From Phnomibacter ginsenosidimutans (GTDB lineage: Bacteria; Bacteroidota; Bacteroidia; Chitinophagales; Chitinophagaceae): a DNA stretch of 64,000 nt. Below the pieces are notes generated by a model. The model had not been told where the DNA came from. It saw nothing but the letters and a program-made list of their open reading frames with translations, and searched no databases. A program made the position numbers and the translations under genes. The stretch is from NCBI RefSeq assembly GCF_009740285.1, contig NZ_CP046566.1, forward strand, positions 2,352,501 through 2,416,500. Direction: 5' to 3'. Of the stretch, positions 30,470-39,792 are shown piece by piece. How positions within the stretch are numbered: position 1 is the first letter of the stretch; each line of letters starts with the position of its first letter.

Positions 30470-31186
30470 TCAATTGGCGGCCATTAGTTGTAATGCTGCC
30501 GGAAATAACACATGATTTTCTAAGTGTACATGCCTGTGCAAATCGGCTTCAAAGTCTTGTAGTTCCATCAGCAGCAAACTAAATGTATTACATGCCCCCT
30601 CAGGGATGGCATAGTTATTCGTCAGCACACGAATTTGTGCAAATGCATCGCCAGCATCATCGTGTTCAGCTTCCATTGCTGCTATAGGAGCCTGCAAGTA
30701 GGCAGGAGAAAAAAGTGTAGTCTGCTTCTTTTTACTGGCGGCATATACATCTCTTATTCTGGGAAATAAGATTTGCTCTTCTTTTTGCATGTGGTCATGA
30801 AGATGCGCCAATGCTGGCATAAACACTTCCCACACTTTAATCATGTAAGGAAATTTGTCGCCATGCTTGCTGGCCACTTTTTGTAAGTGATGCTGAATAG
30901 AGGCACCTTGCTGCAATACATACAAGTGATGCTTTCGGATAATAACACTGATGAGTTCTTCCACATTCATACTTTCTGTTTGTGGCGCCTGTTGTTGTTC
31001 ATCAAGGCTCACTTGCTGCAAATCAGCTAATACGATGTTTAAATCGAGTTGGTTGTGCGCACAAGCTTCTTCGAGTGTTTGTTTGCCCTTGCAGCAAAAA
31101 TCCAGTTGGTATTTTTCCAAAATATGTGCGGTCAGATGATGCTGTTTCACAATTGTTCCTAAAGTGTTGTTGGCTTGTATAGTCAT
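30470..31186 (-). CDS. ric: Iron-sulfur cluster repair di-iron protein (RIC/ScdA/YtfE)
   Basis: A 238-residue hemerythrin-like protein that repairs iron-sulfur clusters after oxidative or nitrosative damage. The N-terminal ScdA_N region holds LDFCCKGKQTLEEAC, with the CC pair typical of Ric. The hemerythrin-like helices carry the histidine/glutamate ligands: IIRKHHLYVLQQ, HLHDHMQKEEQILFPRI, MEAEHDDAGDAFAQIR and HRHVHLENHVLFPAAL. The start ATG is 31186; a TTG nine bases upstream is less likely. Confidence 0.9.
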   Translation of the reverse strand: MTIQANNTLGTIVKQHHLTAHILEKYQLDFCCKGKQTLEEACAHNQLDLNIVLADLQQVSLDEQQQAPQTESMNVEELISVIIRKHHLYVLQQGASIQHHLQKVASKHGDKFPYMIKVWEVFMPALAHLHDHMQKEEQILFPRIRDVYAASKKKQTTLFSPAYLQAPIAAMEAEHDDAGDAFAQIRVLTNNYAIPEGACNTFSLLLMELQDFEADLHRHVHLENHVLFPAALQLMAAN

Positions 31187-31251
31187 TGTTATCAATTTTT
31201 TACAAACCTACCTGCGTATCATTCTGCAGTTTATGCGTCAACGCATAATGC

Positions 31252-31283
31252 AAAAAAAGCCTGCAAGAGTGGTACCTGCAGGC
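31252..31283 (-). terminator. Terminator after der
   Basis: GCCTGCA and TGCAGGC form the stem, followed on the minus strand by a run of seven Ts (31252-31258). It lies 26 bases beyond the restored stop of der. Confidence 0.78.
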
Positions 31284-31308
31284 TTACAATGATGTTTGAA
31301 ATCAACAA

Positions 31309-32623
31309 TTAACTCTTCCGGAAAAAAATGCGCACCGGCACCCCTTTGAAATTAAAATTCTTGCGGAGTTGATTTTCGAGGTAATTTTTATACGGTGTTT
31401 TAATGTCATCCGGATGGTTGCTGAAGAATGCAAAGGAAGGCACTTTGGTAGGCAACTGTGTAATGTATTTAATACGGATCAGGGTTGCCTCTTGTCATAG
31501 GTGGTTTGTATGACTCAATGGCTTTGAGCATGACATCATTCAACTGTGAAGTAGGAATCTTCTGGTGTTTGCTCTCGAATACTTCCAGACCCAACTCAAT
31601 GGCTTTAAAAATCCGCACTTTTTCTTTTGCCGAAATAAACAAAATGGGCACATCGTTGAAAGGTGCCAGTTTTTCTTTCAGCACTTTTTCATAGTCACGG
31701 GCTGTGTTGGTGGTTTTTTCCGCCAAATCCCATTTGTTTACGAGTATCACCAACCCCTTGCCTTTGTTGGCAGCCAGGCTGTAGATTTTTAAGTCCTGTG
31801 CAGTAATACCTTTTTCTGCATCGAGCAGCAGCATACATACATCGGCTTCATCAATAGCTTTGATGGCCCGGATGACAGAATAAAATTCGAGGTCTTCGTT
31901 CACTTTTGTTTTGCGGCGAATACCTGCGGTATCAATCAAAATAAACTCTTTGCTGAAGAGGTTGTAATGGGTGTGAATGGTATCACGGGTAGTACCGGCA
32001 ATATCACTCACAATAGTACGCTCCTGTCCCACCAATGCATTCAGCAAACTGCTCTTGCCCACATTGGGCTGACCAATAATGGCAAACTTTGGCAATGAGT
32101 CTACTTGTTCTACTTCATCAGAATCCTTTTCTGTGATAGGCGCCGTTACGGCATCCAGCAGTTCGCCGGTACCCGTACCACTCATGCTGCTGATAAAAAA
32201 CACCTGATCAAATCCAAGGCTGTAAAATTCGTTGGCCATCAACTGACGTTCGTAGTTATCAACCTTGTTTACCACCATGTACACCGGCTTGGTACTGCGG
32301 CGCAGCAGGTCTGCCATCGATTCGTCCAGATCAGTAACACCTGTGGCCACGTCCGTCATAAATATGAGGGCGTTGGCTTCATCAACTGCAATTTTTACCT
32401 GACGGGCAATTTCCCGCTCAAATACATCTTCGCTATCGGGCACAAAACCACCGGTATCAATAATGTTGAATGATTTACCGTTCCAATCGGCAACGCCATA
32501 CTGGCGGTCGCGGGTTACACCGCTCAAATCATCTACAATGGCTTTTCGCTGTTCCAGCAAGCGATTGAAAAAGGTACTTTTTCCTACGTTCGGTCGGCCT
32601 ACAATGGCAACTGTATAACTCAT
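31309..32623 (-). CDS. der: Ribosome-associated GTPase Der, frameshifted near the C-terminus
   Basis: Essential double-GTPase of 50S assembly. The start at 32623 gives [17 protein letters not shown]; a longer upstream reading is unlikely. Both G domains are complete (GRPNVGKS and GQPNVGKS as G1, DTGG/DTAG as G3, NKVD/NKWD as G4). The frame ends at 31469 in TRGNPDPY, but the expected KH-domain end continues in another frame: [20 protein letters not shown] to [11 protein letters not shown] with a stop at 31309. Removing one base from the GGG at 31482-31484 restores 437 residues, the normal Der length. An essential gene broken this way points to a sequence error. Confidence 0.94.
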
Positions 32624-32779
32624 AACTTCTATTCTCTTTTCAATCATTAGCAGCGCATTTATCGGCAACCAATGATGGTTTTCTTCAAAGCAAAAAGCGG
32701 TGTGACAATGCTGGTGTTTGTTTGTGCCCGGTTTCAAATAGCATTACTGAAAGGTACTGCTTTCGTAAAAAGTTATTGG

Positions 32780-33657
32780 CTATTCGTAGCCATACTCCCG
32801 CAAAAACACATCCTGATCCCGCCATTTCGGACGCACTTTTACAAACAATTCCAAAAATACTTTCTGACCTAAAAATTGCTCGATGTCTATCCGGGCAGCG
32901 GTGCCCAGTTTTTTTATCATACTTCCCTTATCGCCAATCAGGATGATCTTTTGCATTTCCCGCTGTACAATAATGTCAGCCCGTATTTTAATCAGCGTTG
33001 TTTTTTCTGTAAACTCCTGCACCAATACAGTTGAGTGATACGGCACTTCCTGATGATACAACTCAAAGATTTTTTCACGAATAATTTCGCCTACAAAAAA
33101 ACGGGTAGGCAGGTCGCTCAGGTCTTCGGTGCTGTAAAACGGATCGCCCTGCGGAATGAACTGCAGCAAGGTTTTCAGCAGTTCGGGTACACCAGTACCT
33201 TTCAATGCAGAAATAGGAATAACAGCTTTGTATGCTCCACTTTCAGCAAAGTAAGCCGCCGTTTTTTTCCAGACAGATTCTTTTACGCTGTCAATTTTAT
33301 TGACCAGTAAAATGGCCGGCACTTTCAATTTCAATTGCTGAAAAAAAGCATGTGCTTCTTCGTCCTGCAGTTCTCCCACATCATACACCAGCAAGCCCAC
33401 ATCTGCATCTTCCATGGCGTTGCGCACCTGCTTCATCATGCGTTCGTGCAGCTTGTACTGCGGCTCTATGATGCCTGGTGTATCAGAAAAATGATTTGAA
33501 AATTATCGCCGTTCAAAAAAGCCTTGATGCGATGGCGGGTGGTTTGCACCTTGGGGCTGACAATGGCCATCTTCTCGCCTACCAATGCATTGAGGAGAGT
33601 GCTTTTGCCGGCGTTGGGTTTGCCTAATATGCTTACAAAGCCCGATTGAAAGTTCAT
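32780..33657 (-). CDS. era: GTPase Era, frameshifted after the G1 region
   Basis: Small-subunit assembly GTPase, 292 residues when repaired. The first part ([20 protein letters not shown]) has G1 and reads [14 protein letters not shown], then stops prematurely after [12 protein letters not shown]. The second part resumes at [20 protein letters not shown], with NKID (G4) and the C-terminal KH domain ([16 protein letters not shown]). Adding one A to the A5 run at 33487-33491 (plus strand) gives [19 protein letters not shown], exactly the missing G3 region. Der is adjacent on the same strand; the two may form a ribosome-assembly unit. Confidence 0.94.
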
Positions 33658-33662
33658 TGAAT

Positions 33663-33688
33663 AAAAAAAGGCTCCCGGGGAAGCCTTG
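33663..33688 (-). terminator. Terminator after tRNA-fMet
   Basis: AAGGCT and AAGCCTT arms around CCCGGGG, followed on the minus strand by a run of seven Ts (33663-33669). It is placed between the tRNA and era and so separates the two. Confidence 0.75.
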
Positions 33689-33696
33689 ATTTTTTG

Positions 33697-33768
<72 letters not shown>

Positions 33769-33783
33769 TCGTTTTTGGGACTG

Positions 33784-33816
33784 CAAAGATAGGGGGATAC
33801 ACTTATCGAGCCAAAA
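33784..33816 (-). promoter_or_regulatory. Bacteroidota-type promoter of tRNA-fMet
   Basis: On the minus strand, TTTTGG (33811-33816) is followed after 19 bases by TATCTTTG (33784-33791), an exact match to the TAnnTTTG box of the primary Bacteroidota sigma factor with accepted spacing. The start of transcription would fall about 33777, nine bases before the tRNA. This is among the best promoter matches in the window. Confidence 0.85.
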
Positions 33817-33819
33817 CTG

Positions 33820-34530
33820 TTATGATCTTTTTTGATGTCGCTGGCACCGGAGGCAGAAATGGATTTCACAACGCCTTCGCCTTTGTAGAAAATATCGCTG
33901 GCACCAGAAGCTGCAGCTTTCAATTCTTTGTTCACCAAAATTTGAATATCGCTGGCACCACTAGCACTTACATCGCAATAGTCGGCAGAGAGTTCAAAGG
34001 CTTTCAAATCGCTGGCTCCACTCAGGCCTGCACGAAGGTTGGTGGCACTGCCTGAGATGACAAAATCGCTACTGCCCGATGCAATCAATTTCAGGTTGGT
34101 CACTTTTACAGCTCCTTTAAAATCGCTTGCTGCCACTCAATACAATTTCGAGATCATCTGTTTTAAATGTGCCTTCCGTTTTTACGTTGCAAGCACCCGA
34201 TGCACCAATTTTCATAAGGGTGGGCACCGATACATAAGCCCGCATGTACTTGGCGCCCCAGCCCATGTTGCTTTTGTAGCCAATGTACAAGGTATTGTTG
34301 CGCACCTCTGTGGTGATGCCATCTACATATTTGGCTTCGGAAGCACTTACGGCTACAGCGGTACTGTTGCTCTGAGAAATGATTAAATCAATAGCACTGC
34401 TGATAACGATGCTGTTGAAACTGCCCACGTTGCGCACCTCCACATTGGGATCGTTGATGGTGGTTTGTGCCATAGCGGGCAAAAAGCCAAGTTGGAATAA
34501 CACGGCAGCAAGCAAGAAAAAACGTTTCAT
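33820..34530 (-). CDS. DUF2807 (GIN domain) exported protein, frameshifted
   Basis: Exported protein with the start at 34530 (MKRFFLLAAVLFQLGFLPAMA signal). It has the DUF2807 head domain typical of Bacteroidota: FNSIVISSAIDLIISQ, followed by parallel beta-helix-like repeats with the recurring SGASD motif (GLSGASDLKAF, ASGASDIQIL, ASGASDIFYK). The first frame stops after IVLSGSKRF; the rest continues in another frame (SDFKGAVKVTNLKLIA). Removing one T of the pair 34127-34128 joins them. The open frame then runs on to 33759, through the tRNA promoter and into the tRNA. One more A in the A6 run near 33826-33831 would instead end it as IKKRS at 33820, which is more plausible. Function unknown. 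Confidence 0.72.
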
Positions 34531-34689
34531 ATCAAAAATCATTTTCAAGTGAAAGTAAGGGATTAGCCACCTTGGTGGGGTTATTGTTCTGTTGTGACCG
34601 TTGTACGAAATCGGTAATAAAATGTTACAGTGCATGAAAAAGTTTTGTCAGAAAATTTTTCGTGACTATACATTTGCATATTAATCATC

Positions 34690-34774
34690 GCCCGGGGTGT
34701 TTCAGCACAAAGTGACTGAGACTGAGAAATCACCCGTTGAACCTGATCAGGATAATACCTGCGAAGGGAAGGCC
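34690..34774 (+). promoter_or_regulatory. TPP riboswitch (THI element)
   Basis: The leader shows the conserved THI-box core: GGGGTG, CTGAGA, then ACCCGTTGAACCTGATC, GGATAATACCTGCG and AAGGGAAGG, which is the thiamine pyrophosphate aptamer. It lies 61 bases before the start of a TonB-dependent receptor. Established knowledge of TPP riboswitches predicts repression when TPP is plentiful. This marks the receptor as a probable uptake gene for thiamine or a thiamine precursor. Confidence 0.94.
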
Positions 34775-34834
34775 GCTTCCTTCTTAGCCATACGTGGCTG
34801 TGTGCAGAAGCATTCCGGGCAAATTCCGTGTAGT

Positions 34835-37209
34835 ATGAAAAGGATTTGCTCGATTCTCTCCCTCCTTATTTCTTTCTCTGTAGCGGCACAAAATACTGTT
34901 CGTATACAGGTAGTTCAACCCGATGGTACAGCACTCGATGGTGCCAGCATTAGTCTGCAGGCCGCCAGCAAAAAAACATTCATCACCAATGGCAATGGCC
35001 TGGCCGATGTAAATAGCAGCAGCGCCTCATTGGCCTTGCGCATCAGCTATGCCGGGTATTACGCCAAAGATACCAGCCTTACTGCTGGCAATAGCCTGCA
35101 CAAAATTGTGCTCACGCCCCTGCCAGCTGCTTTGCAGCCTGTGGAAGTACGAGGCATCCGTGCCGGCAACAATGCGCCGTTTACCAAAACAGACATTGCA
35201 AAATCGACCATCGAAAAAAACAACCTTGGTCAGGACATTCCTTTTTTGCTGAACCAAACGCCCAATGTGGTGGTGAACAGCGACGCTGGTAACGGTATTG
35301 GCTATACCGGCATCCGCATACGGGGTAGTGATGCCAGCCGTATCAACATGACCATCAACGGCATTCCGTACAACGATGCCGAAAGTCAGGGGCTGTTTTT
35401 TGTAAACCTGCCCGATCTGCTCTCTTCGGTAAGCAGCATACAAGTTCAGCGGGGTGTGGGTACCAGCAGCAATGGTGCCGGAGCCTTTGGTGCCAGCATG
35501 AACTTCAGTACCCACAGTTATCAGCCACAGGCTTATGCTGAGGTGAACAACAGTGTTGGCAGTTTCAGTACGTTTAAAAACACCATCAAAGCAGGCAGCG
35601 GTTTGATAGGCAAGCATTTCACGATTGATGCCAGAGTAAGCAACATCAGCAGCGAAGGTTTTATTGACCGGGCTTCGAGCAGGCTGCAAAGTGGCCAATT
35701 CACCGTCGGGTATTGGGGCAAAAAATCGTCGCTCCGCTTCAATGCTATTTTGGGTAAAGAAAAAACCTACCAGGCCTGGTACGGCATCAGCGAAGCGGAC
35801 AAAAACAACAACCGCACCTTCAACAGTGCCGGCACAGAAAAGCCCGGCTCACCTTACGACAATGAAACCGATAACTACTGGCAAAACCACTACCAGTTGT
35901 TTTTTAACCATGAATTCAACAGCCACAGTGTGTTCAACACGGCACTGTACCTCACTACCGGCCGTGGTTACTATGAACAATACAAAGCCAATGCCCGTTT
36001 GTCTTCGTACGGCATCAATCCGATAAATGATGGAAATGGTATTCCACAAAGCCGTACCGATTTGATACGCCGGTTGTGGTTGAAGAACAAACTCTTTGGT
36101 CAGGTATTCTCTTGGCAGCATACCAAAAACCGCCATGAGTTTACGGTAGGTGGTGGCTGGAGCTTCTATCCCGGCCAGCATTTTGGCGATGTGATCTGGA
36201 CAGCTGCGCAACCCAATTTCCGCCAGCGTTATTATGATTTTGATGCTTCTAAGTCGGACATCAATGTGTACAGCAAATACCAGTACAGCCTGCCCAACAA
36301 CCGCTGGAAATTGTTTGCCGATGTGCAATACCGTTTTGTGCACTACAAGATTGATGGCTTCCGCAACAACCCCGGCGTGTCGGTGAATGAAAACTGGAAC
36401 TTCATCAATCCAAAGGCCGGTATATCTTATCAGCATCAAAACTGGAGTGGCTTTCTCAGCTATGCGGTGGGCAACAAAGAACCCAACCGAGATGATTTTG
36501 AAGCAGGCCTTACCCAACTACCCCGCCGCGAACAGCTGCATGATGTGGAACTGAACATCAGCAAAAAGAACTGCTGCGCAATGTACAAGCCAGCCTGACT
36601 GTGTACTACATGCGGTACAAAGACCAGCTGGTACTGACCGGAAAAGTAAACGATGTGGGAGCTTATACCCGCACCAACATACCCAACAGCTACCGTGCCG
36701 GTGCCGAACTCGAACTCAACTACCGCTACAAAAAAGGTAACATCCGCTACTCCGGCGCCTTTAGCCAAAACAGGCTGCTTGATTTTACCGAATACATTGA
36801 CAACTACGACGACGGTACGCAGCAGGCCATTGTACGTGGCAATACCGCCATTGCCTTTTCGCCCAAGTTTGTGCAGTTTCTCTCAGTAAGCTACCAACCG
36901 GTGCGCCAACTGGAATTGGAGTGGATGGCTAAGCATGTGAGCCGCCAGTACCTCGACAACAGCGAATTGCGCAGCCGGAGTCTCGATCCGTACATCAACA
37001 ATGATGTACGTGCCAGCTACTTGTTCTCCGTGGGCAAAGTGCTGAAAGAAGTACGCCTGGCCCTGCAGGTAAACAACGTACTCAATAGCCAGTACGAACC
37101 CAATGGCTACACGTTCAGCTACATTGCCGGTGGCAGCCTCAGTACCGAAAACTATTACTACCCCATGGCTGGCCGCAACTTTATGCTGGCCCTCAACATC
37201 AAACTCTAA
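34835..37209 (+). CDS. TonB-dependent outer-membrane receptor, probable thiamine uptake, frameshifted
   Basis: A 791-residue receptor when repaired, with signal peptide (MKRICSILSLLISFSVAAQ), a carboxypeptidase-regulatory-like N-terminal domain (VVQPDGTALDGASISL), a plug (GYTGIRIRGSDASRINMTI) and a barrel. As read, it stops at 36598 after ISKKNCCAMYKPA. The next frame continues with ELLRNVQASLTVYYMRYKD to the final strand (NFMLALNIKL). Adding one A to the A5 run at 36563-36567 gives NISKKELLRNVQ and a complete barrel. A TPP riboswitch in the leader indicates thiamine-related substrate control. A strong terminator follows. Confidence 0.9.
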
Positions 37210-37233
37210 CGCTCACGGCTTTCAGCCAAATAC

Positions 37234-37270
37234 AAAAGAGCAGCCCACTGTGTAGCGGGCTGCTCTTTTT
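37234..37270. terminator. Shared terminator between the receptor and rhodanese genes
   Basis: AAAAGAGCAGCCC and GGGCTGCTCTTTT form a perfect 13-bp stem with A and T runs at either side, between two convergent genes, so it can serve both. Confidence 0.9.
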
Positions 37271-37286
37271 ATGCGTTGTAAAAAAA

Positions 37287-37604
37287 TTACTTGCGACCGT
37301 AACGGGCTTCCCAATCGAGCATGCCGCCTGCCAGGTTGATAACGTTGGTAAAACCAGCCGACTGCATTACCAAACCGGCAATCTGGCTGCGGTTGCCGCT
37401 GCGGCAATACACAATCACTTCCTCGTCTTTAAGGTGTTCAATGTCATCAAACTGCATGGCCGTAATGAGGCCCAGCTTATAGTGCAAACCACCGATGTTG
37501 AAATCGGCACGTTCATGGTCTTCTCTTACGTCAATCAGGTTAACGGTTTCGCCGGCATCGAGCCTGCTTTTCAGGTCTTCTACAGACATTTGTTTCATGG
37601 ACAT
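37287..37604 (-). CDS. Rhodanese-like domain protein
   Basis: A 105-residue single-domain rhodanese. The start at 37604 gives MSMKQMSVEDLKSRLDAGET. NLIDVREDHERADFNIGGL and the active-site loop IVYCRSGNRSQIAG are present, with the cysteine at the sulfur-carrier position. A typical role is sulfur transfer or detoxification. It lies 52 bases downstream of the PASTA protein gene and is probably in the same transcript. Confidence 0.88.
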   Translation of the reverse strand: MSMKQMSVEDLKSRLDAGETVNLIDVREDHERADFNIGGLHYKLGLITAMQFDDIEHLKDEEVIVYCRSGNRSQIAGLVMQSAGFTNVINLAGGMLDWEARYGRK

Positions 37605-37656
37605 AGGGGCTGCTTTGATAAATTGATGGATTGCAAAATTGTGGCAAAGACAGATA

Positions 37657-38481
37657 TTATTGTTCGACAATTGTCACCGAGTCGGCAGCAGGCGGCGTTA
37701 CAGGCGTTGTGCCAATCCACACATCCATGCTTTGGCCGGGCAGCATTTTATTAATCTCACTGCTGCCATCGGGTAATATACTTCTCAGCTCGGGGCTTTG
37801 TTTGTAAATGAAAGCGTTGGCGGTATCCTTCACATCGGGGTCGGCCAGTATGGCGCCAATGTTGATGCCCATGCCACTCAGGAAAGCCTGTGCTTCGCTA
37901 AAGCGCATACCTACCAGTTGAGGCACTTGCAGCTCAGCATCGCCGAGGCCACTGCCCAGCACAAAACTGATGACACTGCCCTGATAGATTTTGGTACCCG
38001 GCCGTATGGGGGCACCATTGTAAAGCTGCTCCAGCACGGCATCTTTGGCTATGTCGGGCTTGCGGCTGGTATCGCCAATGCGCAGGCCCATTTGCTTGAT
38101 GTAGAGTTCGGCGTTGCGAAACGAAAGGCCCACCAGGTTGGGCATATCCACCATGGGCGGCTGGCTGCGGTTGATGGTAAGGTAAATGGTCCGCTTGGCT
38201 TTTACCATATCCTCACCGGCGGGTAGCTGCTTGAGCACAGCCCCCACAGGCTCCGATTCCAGCCAAATACTATCCTGAATTTCTACGGTAAAGCCTTTGT
38301 CTTCCAACAGGCGGATGGCTTCTGCGGAAGGCTTACCAATGACAGAAGGTACCCTTTCGTACTGACCGTGGCGGGTGATGAAACCCAACATCCACAATAC
38401 CAGAAACAACAATCCTACTACCAGGGCAATGGCTGCCAGCAGGTTGACCCAAAACGGTTGCTTGGTGATGAATCGAAACAA
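37657..38481 (-). CDS. PASTA domain membrane protein
   Basis: A 274-residue protein with one N-terminal membrane helix (FWVNLLAAIALVVGLLFLVL) and three PASTA repeats in the periplasmic part: RVPSVIGKPSAEAIRLLEDK, DMPNLVGLSFRNAELYIKQ and QVPQLVGMRFSEAQAFLSG. There is no kinase domain, unlike the PASTA kinases of Gram-positives. PASTA repeats bind peptidoglycan-like ligands, and the gene sits directly downstream of ddl (71 bases) on the same strand, which fits a cell-wall context. Confidence 0.87.
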   Translation of the reverse strand: MFRFITKQPFWVNLLAAIALVVGLLFLVLWMLGFITRHGQYERVPSVIGKPSAEAIRLLEDKGFTVEIQDSIWLESEPVGAVLKQLPAGEDMVKAKRTIYLTINRSQPPMVDMPNLVGLSFRNAELYIKQMGLRIGDTSRKPDIAKDAVLEQLYNGAPIRPGTKIYQGSVISFVLGSGLGDAELQVPQLVGMRFSEAQAFLSGMGINIGAILADPDVKDTANAFIYKQSPELRSILPDGSSEINKMLPGQSMDVWIGTTPVTPPAADSVTIVEQ

Positions 38482-38551
38482 GATGAATCAAATTTATTGG
38501 GGGTGTAAAATACCAATCCTTTCGAAGTGGCCGCTAAAATTAACGGAATGC

Positions 38552-39544
38552 TCAGGCTTTTCGTCTGTGCAGGGCATCTTCTATTAACGCTGAGTAAAAA
38601 TCGCGGAGCGACCAGCCCATGGCTTTTACCTGCTGCGGTACAATGCTGGCGGCACTCTGCCCCGGCACGGTATTAATCTCCAGCATGTAGGGTTCGCCCA
38701 TGGCTTCGTTGAAAATAAAATCAATCCGCACCACACCATTGCAGTTGAAAATGCTGTAGATCTTTCTGGCAGCAGCCCGAATTTTCTCGGCCTTCCACGC
38801 TTCTACTTCCGCCGGTGTTATCTCTTTGCTCTTGCCCTGATACTTGGCTTCGAAATCGAAGAAGTAGTTTTCGCTGATCACTTCCGTCATGGGCAGGGCC
38901 ACGATTTCACCATGCAGGCGGGCTACGCCAATGGTAAACTCCCGGCCGGCAATGAACTCTTCCACCAGCACCTGATCGTCTTCGGCAAACGCCTTATCAA
39001 TAGCGGCGGGTAAACCAGCCGCATCGGGCACTTTGCTCATGCCAATGCTGCTGCCACCGTTGGCCGGCTTTACAAACACCGGAAACTGCAATGCCGCCGC
39101 CAGTTGTGCCATATCAATGGCATCGCCTTTGAAGTAGTGGAAACTCTTGGCCACATGAATGCCGCTCATGCCGGCTACGGCCACGGTGTACCGCTTGTTG
39201 AAGGTGATGGCCGAAGCAGTGGCATCGCAGCTGGTGTACGGTATACCCAGCATGTCGAAATAGCCCTGCAGCTTGCCATCCTCACCGGGGGTGCCATGTA
39301 TACCAATGAGCACCGCATCAAACCGGATGGTTTGGCCATCGAGCGGCACGGTAAAATTGGCCCGGTCTACCGGCAGCTCCGCTCCCTGGTGCAGGCAAAA
39401 CCAGCCATCCTTGCGGATGTCGATGGTATAGTATTCAAACTTATCGGTATCAATATTGGCCTGGATGGTGATGGCACTCTTGTAAGAGATTTGTGCCTCA
39501 CCACTGTATCCGCCTGTAACAAAGGCTATCACCGGTCGCGACAT
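38552..39544 (-). CDS. ddl: D-alanine--D-alanine ligase
   Basis: ATP-grasp ligase making D-Ala-D-Ala for peptidoglycan, 330 residues. The start at 39544 gives MSRPVIAFVTGGYSGEAQIS; the longer reading adds unrelated residues. IGIHGTPGEDGKLQGYFDML, FPVFVKPANGGSSIGMSKV, EEFIAGREFTIGVA, RIDFIF and MLEINTVPGQSAASIVPQQ are all present. It forms the left border of the cassette array on this side. Confidence 0.94.
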   Translation of the reverse strand: MSRPVIAFVTGGYSGEAQISYKSAITIQANIDTDKFEYYTIDIRKDGWFCLHQGAELPVDRANFTVPLDGQTIRFDAVLIGIHGTPGEDGKLQGYFDMLGIPYTSCDATASAITFNKRYTVAVAGMSGIHVAKSFHYFKGDAIDMAQLAAALQFPVFVKPANGGSSIGMSKVPDAAGLPAAIDKAFAEDDQVLVEEFIAGREFTIGVARLHGEIVALPMTEVISENYFFDFEAKYQGKSKEITPAEVEAWKAEKIRAAARKIYSIFNCNGVVRIDFIFNEAMGEPYMLEINTVPGQSAASIVPQQVKAMGWSLRDFYSALIEDALHRRKA

Positions 39545-39687
39545 AACTACAGTGTTTTGCGCAAAGAAAAGGAAAGAAGAAGTATGAGGTATGAAGTACG
39601 AGGTAAGAGGTTTGAAATGGTTTTTGTTTTTTGGCAACCGGATTATTTGATGAGTACCCATTACAACGCTGCCCTGCAAACTGCCAT

Positions 39688-39703
39688 CCCGATAGCTATC
39701 GGG
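39688..39703. repeat. 16-bp perfect palindrome between ddl and the integrase gene
   Basis: CCCGATAGCTATCGGG is perfectly palindromic, within the 248 bases between ddl and the recombinase gene. The surrounding sequence repeats short pieces such as AAACTGC several times. Nothing else is seen in this gap, and its role is unknown. Confidence 0.6.
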
Positions 39704-39792
39704 AGCAAACTGCAAACTGCCAATTGCCTTTTGCATCCAAAGCCTTAATTTAATAACCGGAAAAAAGTGTTTGGTTTTCCACTTGATACAAA

